A stretch of DNA of 64,000 nucleotides from NCBI GenBank assembly GCA_017651185.1, contig JAGCDJ010000031.1, forward strand, positions 68,631 to 132,630, written 5' to 3'. This document shows positions 31,701-38,276 of the stretch, one piece after another; the stretch's first letter is position 1; the number at the start of each line of letters is the position of its first letter. Position numbers and translations under genes: made by a program. The notes under the pieces were generated by a model. It was given only the letters and a program-made list of their open reading frames with translations, was not told the origin of the DNA and searched no databases. This DNA comes from Bacteroidales bacterium (GTDB taxonomy: Bacteria; Bacteroidota; Bacteroidia; Bacteroidales; ML635J-15).

Positions 31701-33170
31701 GTTAATGATAACGGCGGATGTTCTACTGTTTTGTCGCTTGGTATCGTTCAACCGCAAGAGTTGCGCCCGACTATTAATGTCCAAGACCTCAATTGTGGTA
31801 TTGCTCATGGCGCATTGACAGCAAATGTTATAGGTGGTACGCAGCCATATCAGACATATATCTGGTCCAATGGCATTTCTGGAATAACAAACGAAGACCT
31901 TGGGGTAGGAACATACGGACTCACAGTTTATGATGCAAACGGATGTTCCGCTGAAGCTTCGGCAACCGTGTCGATGCAGGGTATGCTTTCGGTAAATGCT
32001 ACGGTTACCCATCCGGTAACTTGTAATGGAAGCAATGACGGTTCTGTTTCTGCTATTTGTCCTAATGCGGCACAACCTGCGGTATACTCATGGAATACTG
32101 GAAACATATCATCAGAACTGTATGACTTGTTTGCTGGCACATATATGGTTACCGTAACCGATGCTTGGGGATGTACAGGTCAGGCAGGTGTAAATCTTGT
32201 ATCTCCGCCAGAAATGGATGTTCAGGTATATTCTGAATCGCCGCGATGCTATAATTCAACCGACGGACGCATTATGGTTTCTGCATTCGGAGGCATGGCA
32301 CCATATGATTATTTCTGGAGTAATGCTGTTAGCGAGAATAATTTGAACAGTCTGGGACAAGGAACTTACTCTGTTACTGTTTCTGATGCATCTGGATGCT
32401 CTATCGTAAGGAATATAACACTCGAAGCACCTGCTTCAATTTCAGTAGAAACTACGGTGCGTGATATAAAGTGTAATGGTGATCAGGACGGTAGAGTTGA
32501 AGTGTCGGCAAATGGTGGTGTTCCTCCATACCGTTATATGATTGAAGGTTTGGTTGACCAGGCCGCAGCAAGTGTATTCAATAATCTGAATGCTGGATAT
32601 TATGTATTGCATGTTATTGATAACAATAACTGCGAAATGAGTGAGGCTGTTGTTGTATCGCAACCAGAACCTTTGAATTTCAGCGTAATTGCCGAAGATC
32701 CATTCTGTAGGAACAGCCGTACAGGAAAGATTTCTGTCAGTGTAAACGGCGGTGTTGAACCGTATCTGTATAACCTCAATAGTAGCAAGTCGGATATATC
32801 TTACATGAATAATATTCCTTCAGGTGAATACGTTGTCAGTGTAATCGATGGCAACGACTGTAAGTCGGAAGAAATGATGGTAACGTTGACAGATGTTGAT
32901 GTCGCATGCTTGCGTATACCAAATGTATTCACACCTAACGGTGATGGTGTAAACGACACATGGTTAATCGAGAACATTGAAATGTTCCCAGCAGCAGAGG
33001 TCCACATTTTCAACCGCTGGGGACAGTTGCTCTTCACATCGAAGGGTTATACAGAACCATGGGACGGAAGTTACAGAGGACATTTCGTTCCAGCAGGAAC
33101 ATACATGTACATAATCGACCTGTTCAACGATGATGAACCATACAAGGGCGCGGTAACTATAATTTATTAA
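19725..33170 (+). CDS. Giant T9SS type B protein with GEVED, CUB, Ig-like and SprB repeats
   Basis: The 4481-residue exported protein has an extended signal region ending GLKAQT (about 41). Modules in order: GEVED (about 43-187, ending GEFEDY), CUB-like (189-310), a second GEVED (311-453) and a second CUB-like (455-583). A Tyr-rich segment (584-765), a BIG2-type Ig-like domain (about 769-850) and an InlB-like unit follow. A proprotein-convertase P-domain-like fold lies near 1364-1752 and is split by a ~169-residue insertion. Next are six or so Ig-like units with ISGTPTxxGTY motifs (about 1990-2460), then fifteen ~76-residue units with paired cysteines in LTC and NGC (about 2800-3935). Six SprB-type repeats follow (about 3936-4390). 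The protein ends in the gliding-motility-associated type B sorting domain (about 4394-4481; PNVFTPNGDGVNDTW, FNRWGQLLF, PAGTYMYII). This predicts a surface adhesin related to SprB. No enzyme domain is recognised. Confidence 0.9.
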   Translation: MRKLYYNIYKVLPIRKGMTAVLPFVVFLCASVLLGGGLKAQTYCTPTLSSTTTSYYISNFTTTGGTANINNSTSGSGSSYSDFYNSYSASADPGATISFTITIAGGGTHGTAIWVDWNNDGTFDSDERVWNTTGYLSSPHTGSFTVPANASGTHRMRVVSDWLGSNPSDPCAASTGEFEDYKLIVASASCDETINMANMTRTIQCGGTYCFYDSGGSSGSYSNSETYTATFTSEGSITLTFSSFNTESSYDELTVYDGSTSGSVLLDAVSGTSIPSTVTAASGTMTVVWSSDGTVYRDGWSAVITSSCGPCTPTLTSTTTTYYISRFATTGAITNIGNSTTGAGHSYSDFYNTYAATASAGSTISFTITIAGGGTHGSAIWVDWNRNGEFESSERVYNTTGYASSPHSGSFTIPANASGDYRMRVVSDYLGSNPSNPCSASTGEFEDYRLTVVGCVESVNMANGLLRTVDCGSSFCFFDSGGETGDYSNSQSMTATFRSTGRIVINFSSFATESSSGCYDWDYITIYDGTESGTMLVQGQTGCTTRTLNLNTDYVATSGTMTIVWKSDGSNTASGWKANVTAVDCGSVTPDDCVTIGNGTSCTYTYGPVNNFYRYGYYQYIYPLSSPGQISSLSYQYCYTTAMTDKTNVNIYMGQTSNSTFSSSTDWVPLSNLTLVYSGPLNCTAQGWNTFTLTTPYYYDGTGNLVIAIDDNSNEYDGSSYTFYYTSGSGNNVLYYYSDSTDPNPASPPSGTLSANCPNTRICIEDCTPRTVTFNNSNVTITSCTGTTSQTPQISLNSGGAVTWTSSNTSVATVSSSGVVTAVSTGTAVITATVAASGDYCGARGSYTVTVTGSSHRLTYNTSAACSGTASTAPASVTGTSATVTTAEPTCSSLPYFIGWNTASNGTGASYAAGSTVDLGCADVTLYARYSNQPPEITGSSDCESAMAFCASNDNTGYDLNVEPGDDSYPDGMCSFFRNATWWYLRISEAGPIEMTIESSCGDVDFGCWGPFENPTCDITNDLNDDGANGYDYYSGSSNAALHSSNTTTSPSHSTTSTAICTTGALASPCGNLVDFGGSTSEVEYLQIANAQVGQIYVVLIANYENCTGDISFTQTNMTVPNSGRSDCTIVNDCSITSVTTSIGECNADNTFDLSGNINFTDPPVDGTLTISDGSVSQVFTPPFVSPIAYYLAGIPGDNTQHTITATFVSSTTNCERITYIDAPLCETNCPDATVAMTGYDEIIDGRYYFDVCLGTGVNMSGTQTGYTSPSWRWNINPHGGVPPYTINGQNASYTPNAEQGYDVSLTVSEGDCKTVAYGRIRVSDGLDTGVSSIDIGDVCVGGSEQITVGGSGTDIQVEPSEYTVESSLGHAGTTFIPDGLSCATQCYESSVTFYDFNDGDRVTNANAIKYIRINTEHSFIGDIQIKITCPNGRSAIMLQDYYSSDTSNHALYNGNAIDPYTYVWPDRVTDTVWRIGSSSTNHYTAGFMLGRFDEYSPQNGTYTYNGNTYYLASFATAAEANYFINNFLTRYYPDRTYIIYSITDNNNNVLYYAIAYRIVDTSGTTDYFVWLTRDVTTGDDALPFSSQSAATYFLNNVYGGNGVVTYELVPTSYRRIYFGEPDIYDVIDADDLTSAEICDETNEHNIHGVGYDYAWTSSSQYTTVGHVYDIVNLMPSSTVYNNGTAGTNTLYHVIPSDVNSGSHMYEPYDNFGNLVGCPLNGTWTISVCDSWGYDNGYVFDWEIALSEDLLPSNWTYGVDLESVSDDCGSIATVTGNNLLIAPQTATNGQQTCNIILTDNLGCTTNIPLTYNAVAPTITHNSGNEIQTVCTGQAITNIVYTIGGSAENAAISWTPSTPAGVTFNVSGNTVTISGAPADADTYDYTITTVSPDGMRCTEVSETGRIQVNTGNIVPTFDQAGPYCEGTTVADLPTTSTNGITGTWSPAITNRTSTYTFTPDPGQCATITTMLITVNPLPTLEYTSGSETMCVGEVVSGTNGNSIIYTYGGGANGANVTGLPAGMEFNVNTSNNTIEISGTPTTAGTYPYVVTTTGTVAPCENISLTGTITINEPPTLTLTSGSVSQSVCAGNAITNMVYTYTNATGAEAINLPNGLTSTLNPTAHTLTISGTPTTEGTFTILTTGALSPCPSESAQGSISISDPATLSLVSESPDVVLCVEVVWTGSIQYRFGGTATGVVVDGLPDGLTSTVSGNIVTISGNVDVNAEPGDYQYTVTAVGAEAPCEDVTMSGTISVSTNATLVLTSADGTDYQSICMPGTFTTVIYTYGGAATGIDETTLANSLPQGLTAVVNTTAHTVTISGTPTETGRFVYEVSTTGVVLPCKSETALGVVEINPDVQLEVSGNVNQSFCLGNSMSDIVFTYGGGATSAIVVGDLPAGVDAVNDSNTRTLTLSGSPTESGSFSFYVTTQGAVSPCVEKTIDVSIEIYENPVVTIAPTAILVCNGSPVSMNAAPDNMSTYRWTCVTASDATYTIDPGMPTSTTTQSITVNPTVTPGSTDVVYNVRVSDANGCTATGLQRITVSQTPTANISKTDNTKCLAPYNGSIIVDGFAGGIAGSTYTVAVSGLPSQTSTGAAVSFDGLAPGTYTVTITNESTLNICITEQTITVGDNPTSPTVDISGSLSICEGTNTTLTAHASNGLPEYTYLWSDNSTNEVLVTPDLNDPTTYTITVTDANGCSVTNTVSIELGDRPEIELSATNAICIGNSSVLQAHVSNAGTGYTVTWSASTPDAGLLTTNGERITVTPTAIDTYVYTAVLSTSSCGTSGPMDIDANVSVTVNPLPSPGVNNNTGTNVITCDVEEISVTATGGVSYAWSNSVTTANNVFNSAGTYTVTVTDANGCSATTTFTVDINTTLPDVIIEENPNITELTCDNPSIELTASTTTLGTTLSWETMTVTAPDVYTVTATTTSNGCSRTASVEITSDNNAPTVSIVQPSTTTLNCTTQSITLNATGTGTMTWSPSNVASHANYPSDGVYTVTARLDNGCTTDATIQISRDVTEPVVQISPVSSLLTCSVQSVTLTASANVPVSYAWNQGPHEASFVVFEPGDYRVSATAANGCMSTATVHVNQDVTIPDVEITRNPDIDLLTCNNPTIELIANSNTAGATLSWNTQNVTEAGSYSVTVTASNGCTNTASTNIRSDFVAPQVEVTAPSTVLMCAPNDVITLTASANVGVTYDWGGGASGAQYSVTTPNVYRVTAYSNTNGCPATAEIRITQDIETPHVQIGNNSNTTVLTCNGPSISVSLIDDTEADIYEWSGGENRYGTGNAFTSGGIYYVTATAPNGCIAIDQIEITEDFSQPTVSITNNTNPETTVLTCDILEIPVTAVGSNRVLFYRWSDGTSINTANNSLTTIGTYVVTATADNGCTATATIAISETMDRPLVNINNTSGTSVFTCATTSIGVTATGTGVTYTWSGGNNPTSSTNTLTSPGTYYVTAVGANGCVNSTSITLTENLTPPSVSITNETGSSQIDCNNQQIVVTATGTGVSYMWSNNQTGATLTLTESGQYVVTATAANGCQNSALVVITEDFTPPTPVIISESNQYVINCANASTGLSLLASGGIYYRWDNGSTSPRRSITSSGEYRVTAWASNGCSAETSLVIENDMVPPDATITNITNQTNVLDCNVNSIHVIADGGYMFAWNNSLWAGGAEQTITMPGVYIVTVTGQNGCTGTASINVTADTIPPSIYDYDAPNGMELNCQESSVVLTALGNAQTYAWSGGATPSSPTNTFVVAGRYYVTATGFNGCTSTSFADIIDNHAVPQVTINNGLGNITMLDCNNPQMPITVIVSGADGPYEYSWSSNYSGDDDHGYLTTSGQYTVYVTAANHCSSAASINVQENFDPPVVNVSSTPGRELNCVTSSIELTATGGVEPYLWSNNATTSTTTVYVADTYTVTVTGANGCIGEGSIIITEAPEFSADVSAGTISCYGGTTTATVTANGGNPPYYCVWSDGQSAMTANSLVAGAYNVTVNDNGGCSTVLSLGIVQPQELRPTINVQDLNCGIAHGALTANVIGGTQPYQTYIWSNGISGITNEDLGVGTYGLTVYDANGCSAEASATVSMQGMLSVNATVTHPVTCNGSNDGSVSAICPNAAQPAVYSWNTGNISSELYDLFAGTYMVTVTDAWGCTGQAGVNLVSPPEMDVQVYSESPRCYNSTDGRIMVSAFGGMAPYDYFWSNAVSENNLNSLGQGTYSVTVSDASGCSIVRNITLEAPASISVETTVRDIKCNGDQDGRVEVSANGGVPPYRYMIEGLVDQAAASVFNNLNAGYYVLHVIDNNNCEMSEAVVVSQPEPLNFSVIAEDPFCRNSRTGKISVSVNGGVEPYLYNLNSSKSDISYMNNIPSGEYVVSVIDGNDCKSEEMMVTLTDVDVACLRIPNVFTPNGDGVNDTWLIENIEMFPAAEVHIFNRWGQLLFTSKGYTEPWDGSYRGHFVPAGTYMYIIDLFNDDEPYKGAVTIIY

Positions 33171-33193
33171 TTTATACTCTACTCTCATTCTGT

Positions 33194-33222
33194 AAAGGGC
33201 GAACTCCCAAAGTTCGCCTTTT
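33194..33222 (+). terminator. Terminator of the second giant-protein operon
   Basis: GGGCGAACT and AGTTCGCCT pair around CCCAA, flanked by A and T runs, starting 24 nt after the stop codon. Confidence 0.85.
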
Positions 33223-33253
33223 ATTTTTGCAAATATCTTATCCTCGGACATTT

Positions 33254-33279
33254 TTTGTCGTATCTTTTTTGTAGTTTTG
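33254..33279 (+). promoter_or_regulatory. Probable promoter of the WYL regulator
   Basis: TAGTTTTG (33272-33279) is a full -7 consensus. The nearest TTTG (33254-33257) is only 14 nt upstream, shorter than usual. The -7 element overlaps the TTG at 33277, which argues against using that TTG as the translation start. Confidence 0.5.
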
Positions 33280-33306
33280 CTGAACAAAACAAAATGCAAG
33301 TGCAAT

Positions 33307-34227
33307 ATGGATACAAAATCATTGATTTCCAATTATGTGTGGTTGATAAGTTTCATTCGCAGGAGAGGCCGGGTTCCTTTCACTGAAATAAATCGTGCAT
33401 GGCAGCGTGAAGAACGCGACGGGGGACTGGAACTAAGCAAGCGTACTTTTCTGCGGCACATCAATGACATTGCCGAAATTTTTGGCATCGACATCGAATG
33501 CGAAGGGTGTGGCGAATACAATTATTTCATCACCAACGACGACACCAAATCCGATTCAACAAAATCGTGGTTGCTAAATTCAATGTCTTTGCACAACTTT
33601 GTCTGCGAAAGTCAGCAACTGAAAAAACGCATTCTACTTGAAAATATTCCATCAGGACAAAAGTTCTTGACAACCATGATAGAAGCAATACGCGACCAGC
33701 ATAAAGTCCATATATGGCATCAAGGTTTCGGGAAGTATGAAAGCAATTTCATAATTGAACCGCATTGCGTAAAACTATATAGGCAGCGCTGGTATGTGCT
33801 TGCACGTTCTGAACGCGGGTTGCGTATATATGCTCTCGACAGAATCAACAAAGTCGAATGCACCGACAGGAAATTCAAACTTCCAGACAGCAATCCCGAA
33901 GAAATCTTCGACAATATTATCGGTATCAGTATAATTAACGCTAAGGTTGAACATGTCGTTTTAAAGGCGTACAAGGGGGCGGAGTGTGGTCATCGCGACT
34001 GCTACTTGCGGTCGCTTCCTTTGCATAGTTCGCAAAAGGAGAATATCACAAGGTCAACCAACGAATATGCCATTTTCGAGTACAATCTCAAGCCAACATA
34101 CGAATTAGTTCAGGAACTTCTCTCTATGCACAATCAGGTTGAGGTATTGGAACCAGTTTCGCTGCGAAAGCATGTAAAGGAGGTTATTGGGTCGATGGAG
34201 GAAAGGTATAAGCGAAGGAAAAAGTAG
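33307..34227 (+). CDS. WYL-domain transcriptional regulator
   Basis: The cytosolic protein has 306 residues from the ATG at 33307. An in-frame TTG at 33277 would add ten residues but lies inside the -7 promoter element, so I reject it. The N-terminal ~70 residues form a helix-turn-helix region (RRGRVPFTEINRAWQREE, then LSKRTFLRHINDIAEIFGI). The middle (about 130-200) carries the WYL domain (VKLYRQRWYVLARSERGLR, YALDRI). WYL proteins sense a small ligand or nucleic acid and repress or activate nearby or distant genes; several control defence or DNA-damage loci. Here the neighbours are the giant surface protein and an S9 peptidase, and no defence operon is visible. Its target is unknown. Confidence 0.88.
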   Translation: MDTKSLISNYVWLISFIRRRGRVPFTEINRAWQREERDGGLELSKRTFLRHINDIAEIFGIDIECEGCGEYNYFITNDDTKSDSTKSWLLNSMSLHNFVCESQQLKKRILLENIPSGQKFLTTMIEAIRDQHKVHIWHQGFGKYESNFIIEPHCVKLYRQRWYVLARSERGLRIYALDRINKVECTDRKFKLPDSNPEEIFDNIIGISIINAKVEHVVLKAYKGAECGHRDCYLRSLPLHSSQKENITRSTNEYAIFEYNLKPTYELVQELLSMHNQVEVLEPVSLRKHVKEVIGSMEERYKRRKK

Positions 34228-34259
34228 GGGCAGTTTTCAAACCTACCCCTACTTTTTCC
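34217..34259. terminator. Bidirectional terminator between convergent genes
   Basis: A perfect 14-bp stem (34217-34230 with 34246-34259; GGAAAAAGTAGGGG and complement) separates the convergent WYL regulator and S9 peptidase genes. It overlaps the WYL stop codon and reaches the first base of the peptidase stop codon. A/T-rich flanks suit both strands. Confidence 0.88.
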
Positions 34260-36091
34260 TATTTCATGTATTTCTTCAAGAATTTTTCCATTGCGTGGTA
34301 GAATTCAAATCTGTTTTCCTCGTTGTGGAATCCATGTCCTTCGTTGTCCTTCACCATGTAGTCGACCTCTACGCCTCGTTTGCGCAATGCTTCGACCATT
34401 TGGTCCGATTCTGCCTTGTTGACGCGTGGGTCATTTGCACCCTGTGCAATAAATAGCGGGCGTACAATCTTATCGGCATTGAGGGCAGGGGAGTTGGCTG
34501 CAAGTATTTCCTTGTCGGTTTCGGGATTGCCAACCTGCTCGTACATCATCTCCAGCATAGGTTTCCAGTATGGAGGAATAGTGTTCAAAAATGTGAAAAG
34601 GTTCGAAACTCCGACATAATCTACGCCACATGCAAATAGTTCTGGCGTCTTTACCAATGCTTGCAAGGTTGCATATCCACCATAACTTCCTCCATAGATT
34701 GCAATTCGCTTCGGGTCGGAATATCCATTATTAATAAGCCACATAACACCATCGGTAATGTCATCTTGCATTGTTTGTCCCCATTGCTTGTACGACAGTT
34801 CCTTGAACTTGCGCCCATAGCCTGTTGAACCACGGAAATTCATCTGGAATACGGCATAACCTCTGTTTGCAAGGAATTGCACTTCAGAATCGTAACCCCA
34901 ATAGTCGCGAGCCCACGGACCACCATGAGGGACAACAATGGTGGGAAGTCCTTTTGCCGTCTCAAGTGAATAACCGTTTGGCAAAGTCAGGTAGGCCTCT
35001 ATCTGCAAGCCGTCGCGCGATGTGTAAACAACTGGAATCATCGGCGATAGTTCTTCCTCCTTCAGCCATGGTGACAAATCTGCTATCTTGCTGAGCTTGT
35101 CGGCTTTGACATCGTATAGGTAGTATGCGCCACGAGTGCGGTCGTTGCCTGCATAAATTATTCTCATGTCCTCTGCCTTGTTGGTGGCGGCGGTGCCGAA
35201 TTTATGGTTAGGGAAGGCAGCGGTAAGTTGTTTGTTAATCCGTTCTGCTTCTGCATCAAAGAAATGCCGTATTGTATCTTTGTGACCAACATACGAAACA
35301 GCAGTCAATTTTTTGCGCAGATTCGACCATCCAACTCCTGAAATGTCGTAGCTGTCGTTGGTAAATATTTCTTCAAGTTCCTCGGCTGTTGCAGGATTCA
35401 TTAGCACCAGAGCCGACTTGTCGCGACCGAGGTTTGTAATTGCATAGACATTTTTGTTGTCGGCAGTAAAGACGATTGCCGAAACATCTTCGCGGAACGA
35501 TGTCCTTATGACAGGACGGAATTCCTCGTCCTCGGTATCGCGGTAAAGCATTTCCTGATTTACACCATCAACGATAGAGTAGGCGATTCGCAACTTTCCG
35601 TCATGGTCGGTCATCCACGCTTGAATATTGCCAGGATTTTCGGCAAGCATAGTCATTTCGCCTGTTATGAGGTTTAGCCTGTATGGGTCGAAAATCTCTG
35701 GATTGCGCTGGTTGGTCTCTATAAGAATCTCATCGTCGATTTCTTCGAGGTCGTCAAGAATGTGGGTGCGGACGCCTTTCATTTTGGTATACGGACGCAT
35801 ATCGGAACCATCGGCATCAACGCCGTAAAGTTGGAAATTCTCATCTCCACCATCGTCCTTCATAAAAAGGATTCGGTTGTTATTAGCCCACATGTAGCCG
35901 GCTACATCGCGCTCTTCCTCGAAAGTTACCTGATGTGGTTCTGCCAAGTCGATGCCACTTACAAAAATGTTCATTCTTGATTTATACGGAGCCATGTACG
36001 AAATGTGCTTGCCGTCTGGCGAAATGTCAAACGATGATTTTTCCGAATTGCGGAAAAATTCTTCTATGGGAATTTCTCTAACTTTATTCAT
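34259..36091 (-). CDS. S9 family prolyl oligopeptidase-type peptidase
   Basis: The protein has 610 residues from the ATG at 36091 (MNKVREIPIEEFF). A longer reading frame to 36247 exists but would overlap the upstream methyltransferase gene by about 106 nt and adds sequence unlike the family, so I reject it. The N-terminal ~330 residues have repeated propeller-like motifs (FDISPDGKHISYMAP, IVFTADNKNVYAITN). The C-terminal alpha/beta-hydrolase carries the nucleophile motif GGSYGG (about S469), the aspartate in GANDPRVNKAES and the histidine in NEGHGFHNEENR. It cleaves peptides, probably acyl-aminoacyl or prolyl dipeptides. No signal peptide is seen, so it is probably cytosolic, unlike most DPP IV homologues of this phylum. 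It lies 50 nt downstream of the methyltransferase gene. Confidence 0.9.
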   Translation of the reverse strand: MNKVREIPIEEFFRNSEKSSFDISPDGKHISYMAPYKSRMNIFVSGIDLAEPHQVTFEEERDVAGYMWANNNRILFMKDDGGDENFQLYGVDADGSDMRPYTKMKGVRTHILDDLEEIDDEILIETNQRNPEIFDPYRLNLITGEMTMLAENPGNIQAWMTDHDGKLRIAYSIVDGVNQEMLYRDTEDEEFRPVIRTSFREDVSAIVFTADNKNVYAITNLGRDKSALVLMNPATAEELEEIFTNDSYDISGVGWSNLRKKLTAVSYVGHKDTIRHFFDAEAERINKQLTAAFPNHKFGTAATNKAEDMRIIYAGNDRTRGAYYLYDVKADKLSKIADLSPWLKEEELSPMIPVVYTSRDGLQIEAYLTLPNGYSLETAKGLPTIVVPHGGPWARDYWGYDSEVQFLANRGYAVFQMNFRGSTGYGRKFKELSYKQWGQTMQDDITDGVMWLINNGYSDPKRIAIYGGSYGGYATLQALVKTPELFACGVDYVGVSNLFTFLNTIPPYWKPMLEMMYEQVGNPETDKEILAANSPALNADKIVRPLFIAQGANDPRVNKAESDQMVEALRKRGVEVDYMVKDNEGHGFHNEENRFEFYHAMEKFLKKYMK

Positions 36092-36141
36092 ATGCAATTT
36101 TTTGATAAGATAATGCTTTTGGAAAAGATTATGGTTATAAA

Positions 36142-37011
36142 TTAAGCATTTTTCATCCACACAAATATTCCGTGGCTGATTTTTCCACCGTAACTTGATA
36201 CACCTTTCACTTCCTCGCACATTTCGATGTAGTGATTTGGGATGCATTTGTGTAGGAGTTCGCGAATGTCCATGCCGTAAATTGAATGCGTGTAAAGGTT
36301 CATTATTATGAACGATTTGTGTTTTGCAATCTGGTTTACATTTGAGAGCAGATTTTCAATCATTTCATCAAAAATCCACTTTTCGTTCTTTGCTCCGCTA
36401 CCAATGGCGGGCGGGTCGAGGATTATGCCATCGTAAGTGTTGCCACGCTTAATTTCGCGTTCTACAAACTTCTGGGCATCTTCGGTGATGAGGCGAATGT
36501 TGTTTCTGCCTGAGCATTCAGCGTTGTGACGAGTCCATTCAACCATCTTGCGTATAGAGTCGATGTGGGTTGCCTTTTCGAAGAAATTTGAAGCAAAGAC
36601 TGTGGATAATCCTGTGTAACCGAACAAGTTGAGAAAACTTTCGCTTCCGAAGTTTCCATGTTCGCGGTCGATGAACTGCCAGTTTATGATTTGTTCGGGG
36701 AAAATGCCTATATGTTTCGATGTTGTCAGCGAAAGTTCTGCAGTAAGTCGAATTCCTGATGGCGAATTGTACGGCATGTGCCATGTGTCTGGAATTTGCT
36801 TGAAAATGTTCCATTTTCCCGAATTTTTTGATGTCTCGACAAATTCTGCATTCGCCATTTCCTTCCATTGCGTTTCGGAAAGCTGAGGTTTGCCTGTGGC
36901 TGATATTTCTGGGCGGATGAGAGTAATTTCTCCGAAACGCTCAAGTTTGCGCCCGTTGCCGCAATCAATGAGTTCGTATTCGTTCCATAGGTCGTGGATG
37001 CAGATTTCCAT
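36142..37011 (-). CDS. Class I SAM-dependent methyltransferase, RlmI-like
   Basis: The 289-residue protein has a Rossmann-fold methyltransferase core. SAM-binding motif I is LNLFGYTGLSTVFA, the acidic motif II is HIDSIRKMVEWTRHNA, and motif IV is the catalytic-type DPPAIGSG. The order resembles RlmI/RlmK-type 23S rRNA methyltransferases, and DPP rather than NPPY fits 5-methylcytosine or related rRNA enzymes. The N-terminal ~100 residues form a short beta-rich region in place of a typical PUA domain. Its ATG overlaps the stop codon of the U32 gene by one base (TAATG), which indicates translational coupling. The substrate is inferred from family only. Confidence 0.85.
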   Translation of the reverse strand: MEICIHDLWNEYELIDCGNGRKLERFGEITLIRPEISATGKPQLSETQWKEMANAEFVETSKNSGKWNIFKQIPDTWHMPYNSPSGIRLTAELSLTTSKHIGIFPEQIINWQFIDREHGNFGSESFLNLFGYTGLSTVFASNFFEKATHIDSIRKMVEWTRHNAECSGRNNIRLITEDAQKFVEREIKRGNTYDGIILDPPAIGSGAKNEKWIFDEMIENLLSNVNQIAKHKSFIIMNLYTHSIYGMDIRELLHKCIPNHYIEMCEEVKGVSSYGGKISHGIFVWMKNA

Positions 37012-38276
37012 TACTCACAACTTGCAAATTGAGTATCAACAATCCTATATAGTTTGTCGCCACGGCGGACAATATCGTTTGTCTTTATCGAGAACAGCGA
37101 ACCTTGCACAACCTTTTGCACTGGCTTCAAGTCTTCACGGATTTCATCTACTGTTTGCTGCAAAGCGCCTGTGGTAGTGCCAGTTATCAAGATTTCATCA
37201 CCGACATTCAGTTCTTCAGCAGTTTCGAGTTTTATTTCTGCGACGTTTATCTTCGAGAAGAAGTTGAGAACCTTGCCAAGATATACTTTGGTTTTAGTCG
37301 CTCTCGAGCCGTAAACTTCCGACCATTCGCCGAGTCGTTGCCCCATGTAGTAACCGTCCCAGAATCCACGGTTGAAGATTGTTTCCAAGCGTTTTTTCCA
37401 GCCATCAATCTTTTCGCGGTCGTAAGTCCCATCGAAACAGGAATTCAGCGCTTCGTTATAGCATTCCACAACGGTTTTGACATATTCGCAGGAGCGGGCG
37501 CGGCCTTCGATTTTTAGTACGCTTACGCCAGCATCGATGATTTTGTTTATGAACCCGATAGTGCATAGGTCTTTGGGCGACATGATGTACTTGTTGTCGA
37601 TTTCGAGTTCATCGCCACTTTCGATGTCGGTAACGCGGTAAGCTCTGCGGCATGCCTGTAAGCATGCTCCTCGGTTTGCTGAGTGGTTGTACTCGTGTAA
37701 GCTTAGATAACATTTACCCGAAACTGCCATACACAATGCACCATGGCAGAAAATCTCAATCTTTACAAGTTCGCCCTTTGGTCCGCGGATGTCGCGCTGG
37801 CGGATTTGCTCGGTGATGTATTTTACTTGCTCGAGCGAAAGTTCGCGTGCCGTAACCATTACATCGCAGAATTGCGCAAAAAATGTAACCGCCTCAATGT
37901 TTGAAATGTTCAGCTGGGTGGAAGCGTGAACTTCAACGCCTTTGCTGCGAGCGTACTGCATAACTGCAATGTCGGAGGCAATTATGGCTGTGACGTGGTT
38001 TTCGGCGGCAGCATCAACAACCTTGTGCATCTTTTCCATTTCCTCGTCGTAGATGATAGTATTTACGGTGAGGTAGGTTCTGACATTGTGTTCTTCGCAT
38101 ATCGATACAATGTTGCGCAAGTCGTCGAAAGTGAAGTTGTTAGATGAGCGAGCGCGCATGTTAAGTTGCTCAATGCCAAAGTATATGGAATTGCTTCCCG
38201 CTTGTATTGCTGCCATCAGGGACTCGTATGAGCCAACTGGAGCCATGAGGTCTATGTCGGTGCGATTGCGTTGCAT
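37011..38276 (-). CDS. Peptidase U32 family protein (TrhP/YegQ-like)
   Basis: The 421-residue protein opens with the family signature DLMAPVGSYESLMAAIQAGSN. The central U32 signature EIFCHGALCMAVSGKCYLS is followed by NRGACLQACRR; these cysteines correspond to the conserved set proposed to hold an iron-sulfur cluster. Members of this group (TrhP) take part in prephenate-dependent hydroxylation of tRNA uridine 34, rather than true proteolysis. The C-terminal ~85 residues form a beta-barrel-like extension (KVYLGKVLNFF to VRRGDKLYRIV). The gene overlaps lon by one base at its start and the methyltransferase by one base at its end. The family is certain; the tRNA role is by homology. Confidence 0.9.
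   Translation of the reverse strand: MQRNRTDIDLMAPVGSYESLMAAIQAGSNSIYFGIEQLNMRARSSNNFTFDDLRNIVSICEEHNVRTYLTVNTIIYDEEMEKMHKVVDAAAENHVTAIIASDIAVMQYARSKGVEVHASTQLNISNIEAVTFFAQFCDVMVTARELSLEQVKYITEQIRQRDIRGPKGELVKIEIFCHGALCMAVSGKCYLSLHEYNHSANRGACLQACRRAYRVTDIESGDELEIDNKYIMSPKDLCTIGFINKIIDAGVSVLKIEGRARSCEYVKTVVECYNEALNSCFDGTYDREKIDGWKKRLETIFNRGFWDGYYMGQRLGEWSEVYGSRATKTKVYLGKVLNFFSKINVAEIKLETAEELNVGDEILITGTTTGALQQTVDEIREDLKPVQKVVQGSLFSIKTNDIVRRGDKLYRIVDTQFASCE

Noticed and set aside
33277..33306. Ten-residue N-terminal extension of the WYL regulator from a TTG
   Set aside because: The TTG is inside the -7 promoter element, so it would not be within the transcript.
36092..36247. 52-residue N-terminal extension of the S9 peptidase
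   Set aside because: It overlaps the methyltransferase gene, is basic and unlike a signal peptide, and the family start fits the ATG at 36091.
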